DNA from: DHVE2 group archaeon
Lineage (GTDB): Archaea > Thermoplasmatota > Thermoplasmata > Thermoplasmatales > Aciduliprofundaceae
Direction: 5' to 3'
Length of the DNA: 15,336 nucleotides
Assembly (NCBI GenBank): GCA_027014065.1
Contig: JALWEL010000044.1
Location: 1 to 15,336, forward strand
In this document: positions 1 to 6,327 of the stretch, piece after piece
Layout of the letters: each line of letters starts with the position of its first letter
Position numbering within the stretch: the first letter of the stretch is position 1
Notes under the pieces: generated by a model
What the model saw: only the letters and a program-made list of their open reading frames with translations
Database searches by the model: none
What the model was told of the DNA's origin: nothing
Made by a program: the position numbers and the translations under genes

Positions 1-328
1 TTTGCGAAGAAACGAAAAATCCCTGCAGGGTTCGAAAAGACAGAAGGGCGATTGCGTTCTGCACCAATCCCATGAGCGAAAAGAATAGCGCGGAGGAGAA
101 CAAACCTAAAAGAATGAAGGGCTTTCTCCTGCCCACCGCGTCGGATTTTCTTCCCCAGAACGCCTGTCCGAAAGCGGATGTGATATTGAAAAAAACGGAC
201 AGAAATGCGATGAAAAGAACGCTTCCTCCAAGTAACCGCATGTAATTGGGCAAATATGGCCAGGCCATGCCCCAGCTCATGTTGGCGAACAGAAATCCTG
301 TGGATATGTAGAGCAGCTTTCTATTCAC
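1..328 (-). CDS. MFS transporter, N-terminal part (cut by window edge)
   Basis: Reading the minus strand from a GTG at 328 gives 109 codons open to the window edge, so the C-terminal part lies outside. The protein starts VNRKLLYISTGFLFANMSWG, and its first two membrane segments are followed by the loop GRKSDAVGRRKP. That loop is the motif A (GxxxDRxGRR-type) found between segments 2 and 3 of Major Facilitator Superfamily transporters. RTLQGFF near the edge fits segment 4. Substrate cannot be inferred. The GTG has no Shine-Dalgarno sequence, but a TATA-like AT-rich stretch lies about 27 bases upstream, which fits a leaderless mRNA. No other in-frame start lies between this GTG and an upstream stop codon at 359-361. 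Family call is firm; start is likely. Confidence 0.82.
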   Translation of the reverse strand, partial: MNRKLLYISTGFLFANMSWGMAWPYLPNYMRLLGGSVLFIAFLSVFFNITSAFGQAFWGRKSDAVGRRKPFILLGLFSSALFFSLMGLVQNAIALLSFRTLQGFFVSSQ

Positions 329-346
329 GGCGCTGCATAGGTTGGT

Positions 347-361
347 AGTATTAATTATTTA
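347..361 (-). promoter_or_regulatory. TATA-like promoter of the MFS transporter gene
   Basis: The minus strand reads AAATAATTAATA centred near 355, about 27 bases before the GTG at 328. This is the usual archaeal spacing for a transcript starting at or near the start codon. Inferred from spacing and composition only. Confidence 0.45.
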
Positions 362-484
362 CCAATCGTATGTTAGGCTGGTTGAATTCCTTGAAAAACG
401 TGGAAAAAGAGAAATAAAAAGGAGGATAAATTATAAAGAGCATAAGCGTTGATTTTAAACAATATAAACCTGTTGGAGATGTTC

Positions 485-505
485 GCAAAATATAAAAATA
501 AAAAA
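485..505 (-). terminator. T-rich terminator of the exported-protein operon
   Basis: Directly after the TAA stop at 506-508, the minus strand runs into a T-rich tract (TTTTTTATTTTTATATTTT). This is the common form of intrinsic terminator in euryarchaea, with no hairpin needed. Confidence 0.5.
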
Positions 506-2167
506 TTATGGAGAATTCGGAGCAGTCACGTCCCCCACATACTGCGGTGTCGATGGTGCCGATGTAATATGGATGCCGTGTCCTGGGCCGGGAGTCCCGC
601 CGCCTCCGCCACCGGATCCTCCTCCGCCGGAGCCGCCGCCATTGTTATCATTATATTCTAAGTACACAGTATAGGGAGAGATTATATATGTAGGCTCTCC
701 ACTTCCGACTTTGCTGATAGTTATATATGCATGTGCTGTTGAATGCATAAGATTACTGATAAGGATAGATTGCCCCCCTTTGAGAGTGTAATATTGTATT
801 TGCCCTGCAAAACGAATGTTTATGAGTATGCTTCCGGTCGAATATATCCATATATCACCATAATTTTCTAAGTATTCCGTATTATAGGTAAAGTCGACTT
901 TATACTCATCGTAACTATCTCCCGCTGGAAGGACCCCTTTATAGTAATAGTAAGTATCCGCACTACCTGCGAGTCCGTAGTGCCCAGAATAAAGAAATAC
1001 TGTTCTTCCTGTATCTCCGCTATCTGTCCTTGGAGTAGTGGGTTTTGCTTCTAAAGGCATTGAATATCCATATCTGGTTGGTGTGTCATCCCCTGTTATC
1101 TTCAAAAAATAACTATTATAATTTGCGGGGTCGCTTAGTTCCCTTTTCATATCAAAGGTACTTCTACCTCTTGTCTGAACTTCCTGTGCCATATTTGTAG
1201 GAACCACCGAGATTGTTACGCTTGTGCTTATCTTGTGCTCATCGTACCAACCTCGCGCTATTATTGGAATACGTACGTGGGATATTGGATCCTCAATATA
1301 AGACCCATGGGGGCCATATTTAGCATAGCAAAGTGTGGCTTTTAATGTTAACGCATGAATACGATCATTAATTCCGTCAAAAAGGTTCCACTGAAGTGAT
1401 CTTCCAATAAGTGTTTTATCTGGATTGCTATTTCCATCATTAACTCCTCGTAATGCGGCATATGTATATTCATTAGCTGTTGATAGCCATGGGTCTTTAT
1501 CAGATCCAGCGTAGTTTTTACCTGCGTTGTTGATATTGAACATATGTGTTATAGCTTGATTCACTATATATCCAGCGCCATTGCCTGCCAGCCCACTAAG
1601 AGGCCCCGCCGCACCGCCTGTAGCTGCATCAATAGCAAGGGATGTTGCTGTGGACGCAACCTCGTCGGAGATGTTAGCAAACCATTTAATCTCAGGATGC
1701 TGAACAGAGCCTTTAAGTCCCACCAGAACATCTGATACTCCAACTGGTTCAATAGCTGAGACATAATCTGTTGCGTAGGGTGTTACATCCGAGTTCCTTT
1801 CCTCAAATGAAAACTTCGTGCTATCTATTTCTAACCACTCTACCTTGTAATCTCCCGCATCACTTCCCTTCACACCAATCCCTGTGAGGTTTATAGATAC
1901 TATGTCTGAGTTGTGCGGACGATAAGTGTAGTCCTCCACATGCACTATCACTTCCACTCCAAACTTATCGTCCTGGTACGCATTGCCTATTGTTTTATCT
2001 ATTGTGTATCCACCTATCTCGCTACCATAACTCTTTCTAACCACAACCAGATAGCTCGGCACATGCTCCGTGTTACTGCTCGCCTTTGCATTCCCTGTCA
2101 GCAATGGCATCGCTGTCAAAACCATTGCCATTACTACCAACATTCCCAAAACTCTTTTTCCTCTCAT
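506..2167 (-). CDS. Secreted protein with glycine-zipper-like insert and Gly-rich tail, unknown function
   Basis: The 553-aa product has a clear Sec signal peptide: MRGKRVLG, a hydrophobic core to about residue 24, and probable cleavage after NAKA (28). No later membrane anchor is seen. Residues 42-325 are related to the whole extracellular part of the next gene upstream; shared blocks are EDYTYRP (79-84), LRGVN (239-243), WNLFDG (260-265) and ISTSVTISVVP (313-323). Relative to that paralogue it has an extra Ala/Gly-rich stretch (about 170-205) with spaced glycines, a separate region of about 175 residues rich in Tyr, Ser and Thr that looks beta-rich, and a linker of nearly pure Gly (509-524) before a Pro-rich end. 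The ATG lies 3 bases after the upstream stop, with AGGAGGTGA overlapping that gene's end, so the two are translated as a pair. I recognise no named family. A cell-surface or released protein is an inference from the signal peptide. Confidence 0.85.
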   Translation of the reverse strand: MRGKRVLGMLVVMAMVLTAMPLLTGNAKASSNTEHVPSYLVVVRKSYGSEIGGYTIDKTIGNAYQDDKFGVEVIVHVEDYTYRPHNSDIVSINLTGIGVKGSDAGDYKVEWLEIDSTKFSFEERNSDVTPYATDYVSAIEPVGVSDVLVGLKGSVQHPEIKWFANISDEVASTATSLAIDAATGGAAGPLSGLAGNGAGYIVNQAITHMFNINNAGKNYAGSDKDPWLSTANEYTYAALRGVNDGNSNPDKTLIGRSLQWNLFDGINDRIHALTLKATLCYAKYGPHGSYIEDPISHVRIPIIARGWYDEHKISTSVTISVVPTNMAQEVQTRGRSTFDMKRELSDPANYNSYFLKITGDDTPTRYGYSMPLEAKPTTPRTDSGDTGRTVFLYSGHYGLAGSADTYYYYKGVLPAGDSYDEYKVDFTYNTEYLENYGDIWIYSTGSILINIRFAGQIQYYTLKGGQSILISNLMHSTAHAYITISKVGSGEPTYIISPYTVYLEYNDNNGGGSGGGGSGGGGGGTPGPGHGIHITSAPSTPQYVGDVTAPNSP

Positions 2168-2170
2168 TCC

Positions 2171-2980
2171 TCATTCACCTCCTTCCGGCACAACATATAT
2201 CACGACGGATGTGCTCAAAGAATGGACATCCTGCCATCCTAATAATGAGGGATGGCCGTAATAGAGTGTTGCACTCATCGTAATCGTGTGATTTGTCCAG
2301 TGCGGGTAAGAGTCAAATAAATTAATCTGGAAATCGTTGCAGAATCCACCGTCTTTTATATCCTTCGCATCCTTGTTTATTCCCCTCAACTCCTGCAGAA
2401 CCCACCATTCATAGTTTATGCGGTATGTATAGCCGTGGTAATTTCCTTCATCTGCAGTGAAATACAGATTTTTGGTTGCAGCATAATAATAATCCAGTCC
2501 ATTTGTGCTCAACTTATCATCTCCAAATTCATAGTGAAATACAAGTTCCTTTACTCTGTAATCCCCACTCATCTTCGTGAAAGAAAGGTAGAATATAGTA
2601 CCAATTATATCAAAGTTTTTAGGTCTATATGTATAATCTTGGATATTCACCACCAGTTCAACCCTGAATTTTCCATTACTTTTTTCCGAACCGATCGTCT
2701 GATTGATTACTGTTCCATTTATATCGTTATAGTGAGTTCTTTTTACCGTATAATTGTTTTTAACACTACTCCAGTCCACATTGGGCATAGTAAACTCCTT
2801 ATCAGGTTTCCAGTACTTCTCAGGCGGAGAGGTTAAAGTAACATAGAAAATAGCACCAATCAAAATTGCAATTACTGTTATACTGCTTATTACTATGATC
2901 CTTCCCCTCTTTCCTATCTTCCTCTTCTGCTTCGCTCCAGATTCTTTTATTTTATCGTTTATTTCTTCCATCTCACTCAT
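2171..2980 (-). CDS. Membrane-anchored paralogue of the secreted protein, unknown function
   Basis: The 269-aa protein has a charged N-terminal cytoplasmic tail (1-26, with KQKRKIGKRGR), one membrane segment (about 27-49) and an outside domain (50-269), giving type II topology by the positive-inside rule. The outside domain matches residues 42-325 of the downstream secreted protein: RTHYND, TIGSEKSNGKF, DYTYRPKNFD (115-124), SGDYRVKE, LRGIN (198-202), INLFD (219-223) and ending IYVVPEGGE. Asn-linked glycosylation sites (NYT, NGT, NQT, NHT) are frequent, as expected outside the cell. The ATG follows AGGGAG at a 4-base distance, and this site can fold into a 6-bp hairpin. It is the first intact gene of a two-gene operon. 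Function is unknown; it could be a membrane-bound partner or receptor for its secreted paralogue, but that is speculation. Confidence 0.85.
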   Translation of the reverse strand: MSEMEEINDKIKESGAKQKRKIGKRGRIIVISSITVIAILIGAIFYVTLTSPPEKYWKPDKEFTMPNVDWSSVKNNYTVKRTHYNDINGTVINQTIGSEKSNGKFRVELVVNIQDYTYRPKNFDIIGTIFYLSFTKMSGDYRVKELVFHYEFGDDKLSTNGLDYYYAATKNLYFTADEGNYHGYTYRINYEWWVLQELRGINKDAKDIKDGGFCNDFQINLFDSYPHWTNHTITMSATLYYGHPSLLGWQDVHSLSTSVVIYVVPEGGE

Positions 2981-3105
2981 TTAACTCCCTCCGTAGTAGG
3001 GAGGATAGTCATTAGACATAAAAACCTTATTTTCTGGCTCTGGCTTCGCTGTCACGAACATTGCCATCACTACCAGAATCAAAAAAAAATTCTCTTTCCA
3101 TTCAA
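2981..3105 (-). pseudogene. Decayed 5' end (signal peptide) of a second copy of the secreted protein
   Basis: After a TTG at 3105 the minus strand encodes NGKRI, matching RGKRV at the start of the secreted protein. After a run of nine T's (3081-3089) the reading continues one frame off as ILVVMAMFVTAKPEPE, matching MLVVMAMVLTAMP. DNA identity is high in places (GGTAGTGATGGCAATG against GGTAGTAATGGCAATG). One T is missing from the run, so the reading frame is broken. The shifted frame ends in TAA at 2981-2983, immediately before the ATG of the 269-aa gene, and can be read from ATG 3067 as a 28-aa peptide. Decay is the simplest reading; a leader peptide coupled to the next gene is the alternative. 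Confidence 0.6.
2985..3003 (-). promoter_or_regulatory. Hairpin covering the ribosome binding site of the anchored paralogue
   Basis: On the minus strand CTCCCT and AGGGAG pair perfectly over 6 bp around a 7-base loop. AGGGAG is the Shine-Dalgarno sequence, 4 bases before the ATG at 2980. In mRNA the site would be hidden when the hairpin forms, and opened if a ribosome reads through the short upstream frame. Seen in sequence; regulatory effect is inferred. Confidence 0.35.
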
Positions 3106-3108
3106 TTT

Positions 3109-3222
3109 TTATTCGCCTCCTTCAGACATCACATAAATTTTAACATCCACGCTCAGAGAGGGGACATCTTGCCAGCCCAGTATTGTATGGTGCTCGTAAT
3201 ATAGCGTGGCAGAAAAGGGGAT
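3109..3222 (-). pseudogene. C-terminal remnant of a second copy of the anchored paralogue
   Basis: Between an in-frame TGA (3223-3225) and TAA (3109-3111), the minus strand encodes 37 residues containing SATLYYEHHTILGWQDV and ending EGGE. By eye 25 of 37 residues are identical to the last 37 of the 269-aa protein (SATLYYGHPSLLGWQDV, ending EGGE). Similarity stops abruptly near 3212. The remnant is followed by AAGGAGG and then by the signal-peptide remnant, in the same order and spacing as the intact pair. It is therefore the surviving junction of a duplicated two-gene unit whose 5' part, and most of whose second gene, were deleted. Confidence 0.75.
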
Positions 3223-3278
3223 TCAAAAAGGGTAACCAGCAACTAAAAACGGGTTGCACAACTTACCTACAATTTCGA

Positions 3279-3292
3279 AAAAAATAAATTAA
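3279..3292 (+). promoter_or_regulatory. TATA-like promoter of the CPBP protease gene
   Basis: AAATAAATT centred near 3286 lies 26 bases before the ATG at 3312, and no Shine-Dalgarno is seen before that ATG, which fits a leaderless mRNA. The 331 bases between the genes at 2980 and 3312 hold only the two gene remnants and this promoter. Confidence 0.5.
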
Positions 3293-3311
3293 TGGAGCGG
3301 CATGACCCGAT

Positions 3312-4427
3312 ATGGGTAATTTGCTTCACACATTGAAAGAAATAACGTCATTTATCACCACGTTCATAATCCTCGTCATACTGTTCACCAGCTTCGCCGT
3401 TATGTTTTACAGCCTTTATTATGTGACCCAATTCATTAATGAAAAATACTTCGTGATTCCATTTTTCTTAGTAATTCCATTCCCCGTTTTGCTGGGCTTT
3501 GCATACGGAATTTACGCTTATGTGTGGTACATATTCCTCGCCATCACCATCACAATTTCCGTGGGAATATTCACTATTTTCGGGTTAAGAAATTATATAA
3601 AGAACCTTATGAAATCCCCGCTCTCTTACAAAACCAACTCTGTGAAAGAACTATCGGAAGTTTTCTCGGAGGTTATATTCTTGTCCCTATTAATAACCAT
3701 GATTATGCGCGTGGTAGGTGTGCAAACCCCCGGAATAGGAATAGAAAAAATGCCACTTTATGCCCAGATGCTCCAGCTCCTCCACGCGGCGTTTTACGAA
3801 GAACTTGTGGTGAGATTTCTTCTCCTCGGCGTACCTGTTTTCCTCTGGCGCGGAATTTCAATGTATCGTAGAGAGGGGAAATTTCTATCGCCGCTCAGAG
3901 TATTCGGAGGTCACTATGAAATGGGCGTGCCCGAACTCACGTTCCTGTTCATATCCTCCGCAATATTCGGACTCGCGCATACTCCTGCATGGGGCTGGTG
4001 GAAATTTCTTCCCGCGTTCATCGCTGGGCTTGGCATGGGATATCTGTACCTGAAATATGGAATGCACCTCTCAATCCTTTTCCATTTCACAACCGATTAT
4101 ATGACCATACCCATGGCCATGAACTCGCAGGTCTACCTAACCTTTGGATTGCTGTTTCTGATCATAGCAATGGCTGGCTTGGTTTTCACGGTATCTTATT
4201 CCATTCGCATTCTACAGCATTTTGGAATGGTGAAAAAAGAGAAGAAAATAACAAAGAGATACATGCCCCCTCCGCCGTGGATCGACATAAAATGCCCCAA
4301 ATGCGGAGGGCAGAATTTCATATATCTTGAGAACGGAAAGCTGAAATGCCTCAATTGCGGGACTGTTTTTGAACCCGAGTATCAGGAGCAATCCTCTCAA
4401 TTAACTCCGGAAGAGAATCCCCCGTAA
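3312..4427 (+). CDS. CPBP family membrane protease (CAAX/Abi type) with C-terminal zinc ribbon
   Basis: The 371-aa protein has several membrane segments and all three CPBP signatures: EELVVR (163-168, the EExxxR motif), FGLAH (219-223, FxxxH) and the segment HLSILFHFTTD with H258 and D262 (the third motif usually reads HxxxN/B). The glutamates and histidines form the intramembrane protease site in the Rce1/CAAX family. A short basic stretch then leads to a soluble tail with CPKC (328-331) and CLNC (346-349), a four-Cys zinc ribbon, followed by an acidic end. Family members process prenylated proteins or peptides, and some give bacteriocin self-immunity; the substrate here is unknown. The gene diverges from the exported-protein operon, which makes a shared role possible but unproven. 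Its last 77 bases overlap the UPF0201 gene on the other strand. Confidence 0.88.
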   Translation: MGNLLHTLKEITSFITTFIILVILFTSFAVMFYSLYYVTQFINEKYFVIPFFLVIPFPVLLGFAYGIYAYVWYIFLAITITISVGIFTIFGLRNYIKNLMKSPLSYKTNSVKELSEVFSEVIFLSLLITMIMRVVGVQTPGIGIEKMPLYAQMLQLLHAAFYEELVVRFLLLGVPVFLWRGISMYRREGKFLSPLRVFGGHYEMGVPELTFLFISSAIFGLAHTPAWGWWKFLPAFIAGLGMGYLYLKYGMHLSILFHFTTDYMTIPMAMNSQVYLTFGLLFLIIAMAGLVFTVSYSIRILQHFGMVKKEKKITKRYMPPPPWIDIKCPKCGGQNFIYLENGKLKCLNCGTVFEPEYQEQSSQLTPEENPP

Positions 4428-4743
4428 TCTCTATTTTTATATCACCCAGAGGTACATCGCCCACTGAGAAGCTTATTTTACCAGCGGTGGCCACCTGCTT
4501 ATTCGCAAAGAACACAACTCGATTTCCATGAAGATTTTTAATCAAAATTCCCCGAGCTGCATCCCTTATTCTCTGCTCCTTCAAAAGCGTCGCAAAATTT
4601 TCGATGCTCTCAGTTTCACATATCAATTTGTCTCCGGAGAATTCACAATTTGCATCTGGAAAAAGATTACGAATTGCATTTTTCACTTTCTCTATGTCTT
4701 CGGTGGGATTTACCTCTGTTTCAATTCTTATCATCAGACCCAT
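4351..4743 (-). CDS. UPF0201 family protein (archaeal, possible RNA-binding)
   Basis: The 130-aa product carries the family's N-terminal hallmark VNPTEDIEKVKNAIRNLFP and a second conserved part, LLKEQRIRDAARGILIK. UPF0201 is a conserved archaeal family whose known structures suggest RNA binding; its role is not established. The tail after residue 105 is less typical. The ATG at 4743 has GAGG 8 bases upstream; the alternative ATG at 4734 overlaps the stop of the hexuloisomerase gene as TGATG and would give 127 aa. It is the last gene of a three-gene overlapping operon. It runs 77 bases into the opposite-strand protease gene, so both C-termini are encoded by the same DNA. Confidence 0.85.
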   Translation of the reverse strand: MGLMIRIETEVNPTEDIEKVKNAIRNLFPDANCEFSGDKLICETESIENFATLLKEQRIRDAARGILIKNLHGNRVVFFANKQVATAGKISFSVGDVPLGDIKIEITGDSLPELIERIAPDTRVQKQSRN

Positions 4744-5270
4744 ATGGCATGCCTCTTTCTCAAATCCTCCTCTTTCTGCCCGGTCTCGCTCATGAGCTCG
4801 GCCACCAGTGAATCGAGAAAAACCACGGAGGAAATCTCAAAAAGAGTGCCTAGGGGCGCCAGTTCCCCGTTTCCGTTCTCGGGGGACACATGAATTACCA
4901 GATCAGCGTACTTTGCCAAAGGCGAATTATTTTTCGAGGTAACGCCAATTATCTTCGCACCTATGCGCTTCACAACACTGGCCACCAAAAGTGTGGATTT
5001 GGTCATACCCGTATTAGAAACCAGAATAACCGAATCATTTTCAGTTACGATTGGAGTAATCGTCTCACCTATGAAGTACGCGGTAAATCCCAATTGAACG
5101 AGGCGCATGGCGAAGAACTTGCCCACGAGCCCGGAGCGCCCTGAGCCATAAACGAAAATCTGCCTGCTATTCTTTATTATATCAACCGCCTTTTTCACCT
5201 CATCTTCTCCTATGTTATCAAGGGCATCACGGGATCTGGAAATTATGTGACGATAAGATTCCCTGTACAT
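4734..5270 (-). CDS. hxlB: 6-phospho-3-hexuloisomerase (SIS domain)
   Basis: The 178-aa product interconverts D-arabino-3-hexulose 6-phosphate and fructose 6-phosphate in the ribulose monophosphate pathway, which many archaea run in reverse to make ribulose 5-phosphate and formaldehyde. It is a single SIS domain of the usual family length. Visible motifs are GSGRSG (42-47, sugar-phosphate loop), SNTGMT (85-90, where relatives usually have SGSGET), GTLFE with Glu145, and a C-terminal RKRHA with His174, both expected catalytic positions. The ATG at 5270 overlaps the upstream stop as TGATG; a TTG one codon earlier is unlikely. The partner enzyme hexulose-6-phosphate synthase is not in the window. 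Sure of family, fairly sure of function. Confidence 0.88.
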   Translation of the reverse strand: MYRESYRHIISRSRDALDNIGEDEVKKAVDIIKNSRQIFVYGSGRSGLVGKFFAMRLVQLGFTAYFIGETITPIVTENDSVILVSNTGMTKSTLLVASVVKRIGAKIIGVTSKNNSPLAKYADLVIHVSPENGNGELAPLGTLFEISSVVFLDSLVAELMSETGQKEEDLRKRHAIWV

Positions 5271-6277
5271 CAAGATCCCTTCGATCCCATCTTACGCAGA
5301 ATCACCCTCTCGGTTATGGTACGCATGTAAGCTGCATCGTGCTCAAGGAGAGGAGATGCTGAAATAACCGTTATATTGTATTCATTCTCGTAAATCGCTG
5401 TGGCGAGGGTTTCGAATTTCAGGTCTCCCTTCTTTATTGGCGTCAATCTCAACTCGTTTCCGTTCTCGTATTCAACTCCTGAGAACTCGACGTAGTATTC
5501 TCCGTCCATAAACGGCTCCACCTTCTTGAAGGCGGCCTCAAAATCCTTCGCTTCCTTGTACTTCCCGTTGCTCCTCGCATGAAGATGAGCAAAATTGAGC
5601 ACTGGCACCACGCCTTTGACCTTCTTCGACAGAGATATTATTTCTTTGAGATCCCCGAAGAGAGCCTGCTTTCCAGAGACTTCAAAGCCCAGCTTGGGTT
5701 TCAGCTTCAACTCCTTATACCTCTTTTTCAGGTACTTCACATTCTCAACTACATTTTTCATCGCTTTTTGCTTTCCCAATTTTCCATACAACCCGACATG
5801 ATTCACAACCAGATCAGCCTGAACTTCGTTAGCTAGCAATCCTCCCCATGTTATGTAATCCAGAGATTTTTCCGTGAGTTCACCGTTGCTAACCAAGTCC
5901 ATGTAATAAGGAGTGTGCAAAGTGAGCTTTACGTCCAATTCCTTAGCGAGTTCCCCGAGAGTTCTCAATTCCGAGTAACTGCTGGCAAGATTCCAGAAAA
6001 GTTGCAAAACGATATCATCTTCTTCCAATGGAGAATCTATGCCCACCGGAACATAATTACCTTCGTCGTCCAAACGGAGAACTTCCACTATTATGGCATC
6101 TTCCACTTCCCTCGGATATAAGCCAACTTCATCTATGACCGTTCTCTCCTGCACATTCGCCCGAAGGAATTGTATTTCGATTGCGTGCAATCCCATGCGA
6201 TTGGTGTCCTCTATGGCGTCCTTCAATGTACGACCCTTGCACGAAAGGGGTATGCCTGCTAAACCAAATCTGAACAT
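5270..6277 (-). CDS. Endonuclease IV / xylose isomerase-like TIM barrel protein
   Basis: The 335-aa protein shows the AP endonuclease family 2 pattern: LTLHTPYY (His121), VVNHVGLYG (His160), LGFEVSG (Glu199) and LNFAHLHARSNG (His231, His233). These match endonuclease IV positions H69, H109, E145 and the D179xxH182 block. Asn228 sits where Asp179 is expected, and the later zinc ligands (H216, D229/H231, E261 in E. coli) are not evident, so AP-site cleavage is uncertain. It is longer than typical endonuclease IV (about 285 aa), with an acidic insert around residues 45-95. It is the first gene of an operon, overlapping hxlB by TGATG; the coupling could point to sugar-phosphate work rather than DNA repair. 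The start has no Shine-Dalgarno but a TATA-like box about 30 bases upstream. Confidence 0.75.
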   Translation of the reverse strand: MFRFGLAGIPLSCKGRTLKDAIEDTNRMGLHAIEIQFLRANVQERTVIDEVGLYPREVEDAIIVEVLRLDDEGNYVPVGIDSPLEEDDIVLQLFWNLASSYSELRTLGELAKELDVKLTLHTPYYMDLVSNGELTEKSLDYITWGGLLANEVQADLVVNHVGLYGKLGKQKAMKNVVENVKYLKKRYKELKLKPKLGFEVSGKQALFGDLKEIISLSKKVKGVVPVLNFAHLHARSNGKYKEAKDFEAAFKKVEPFMDGEYYVEFSGVEYENGNELRLTPIKKGDLKFETLATAIYENEYNITVISASPLLEHDAAYMRTITERVILRKMGSKGS

Positions 6278-6301
6278 CTATTGATGTTATGCAATTACAG
6301 G

Positions 6302-6313
6302 TAATAATATTTT
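6302..6313 (-). promoter_or_regulatory. TATA-like promoter of the TIM barrel-hxlB-UPF0201 operon
   Basis: The minus strand reads AAAATATTATTA, centred about 30 bases upstream of the ATG at 6277. The start lacks a ribosome binding site, so a leaderless or very short-leader mRNA is expected. Confidence 0.45.
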
Positions 6314-6327
6314 CGCAACTCAAGCGA

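Noticed and set aside
418..428. Strong plus-strand ribosome binding site AAAGGAGGAT with a short frame before it (MLGWLNSLKNVEKEK)
   Set aside because: No start codon follows within a useful distance and the frame before it is only 15 codons. It may be a leftover of a lost gene, but there is too little to call one.
449..661. Plus-strand reading frame over the Gly-rich end of the secreted protein
   Set aside because: It starts at a TTG far from any ribosome binding site, and its Ala/Ser-rich C-terminus is the antisense of the glycine run.
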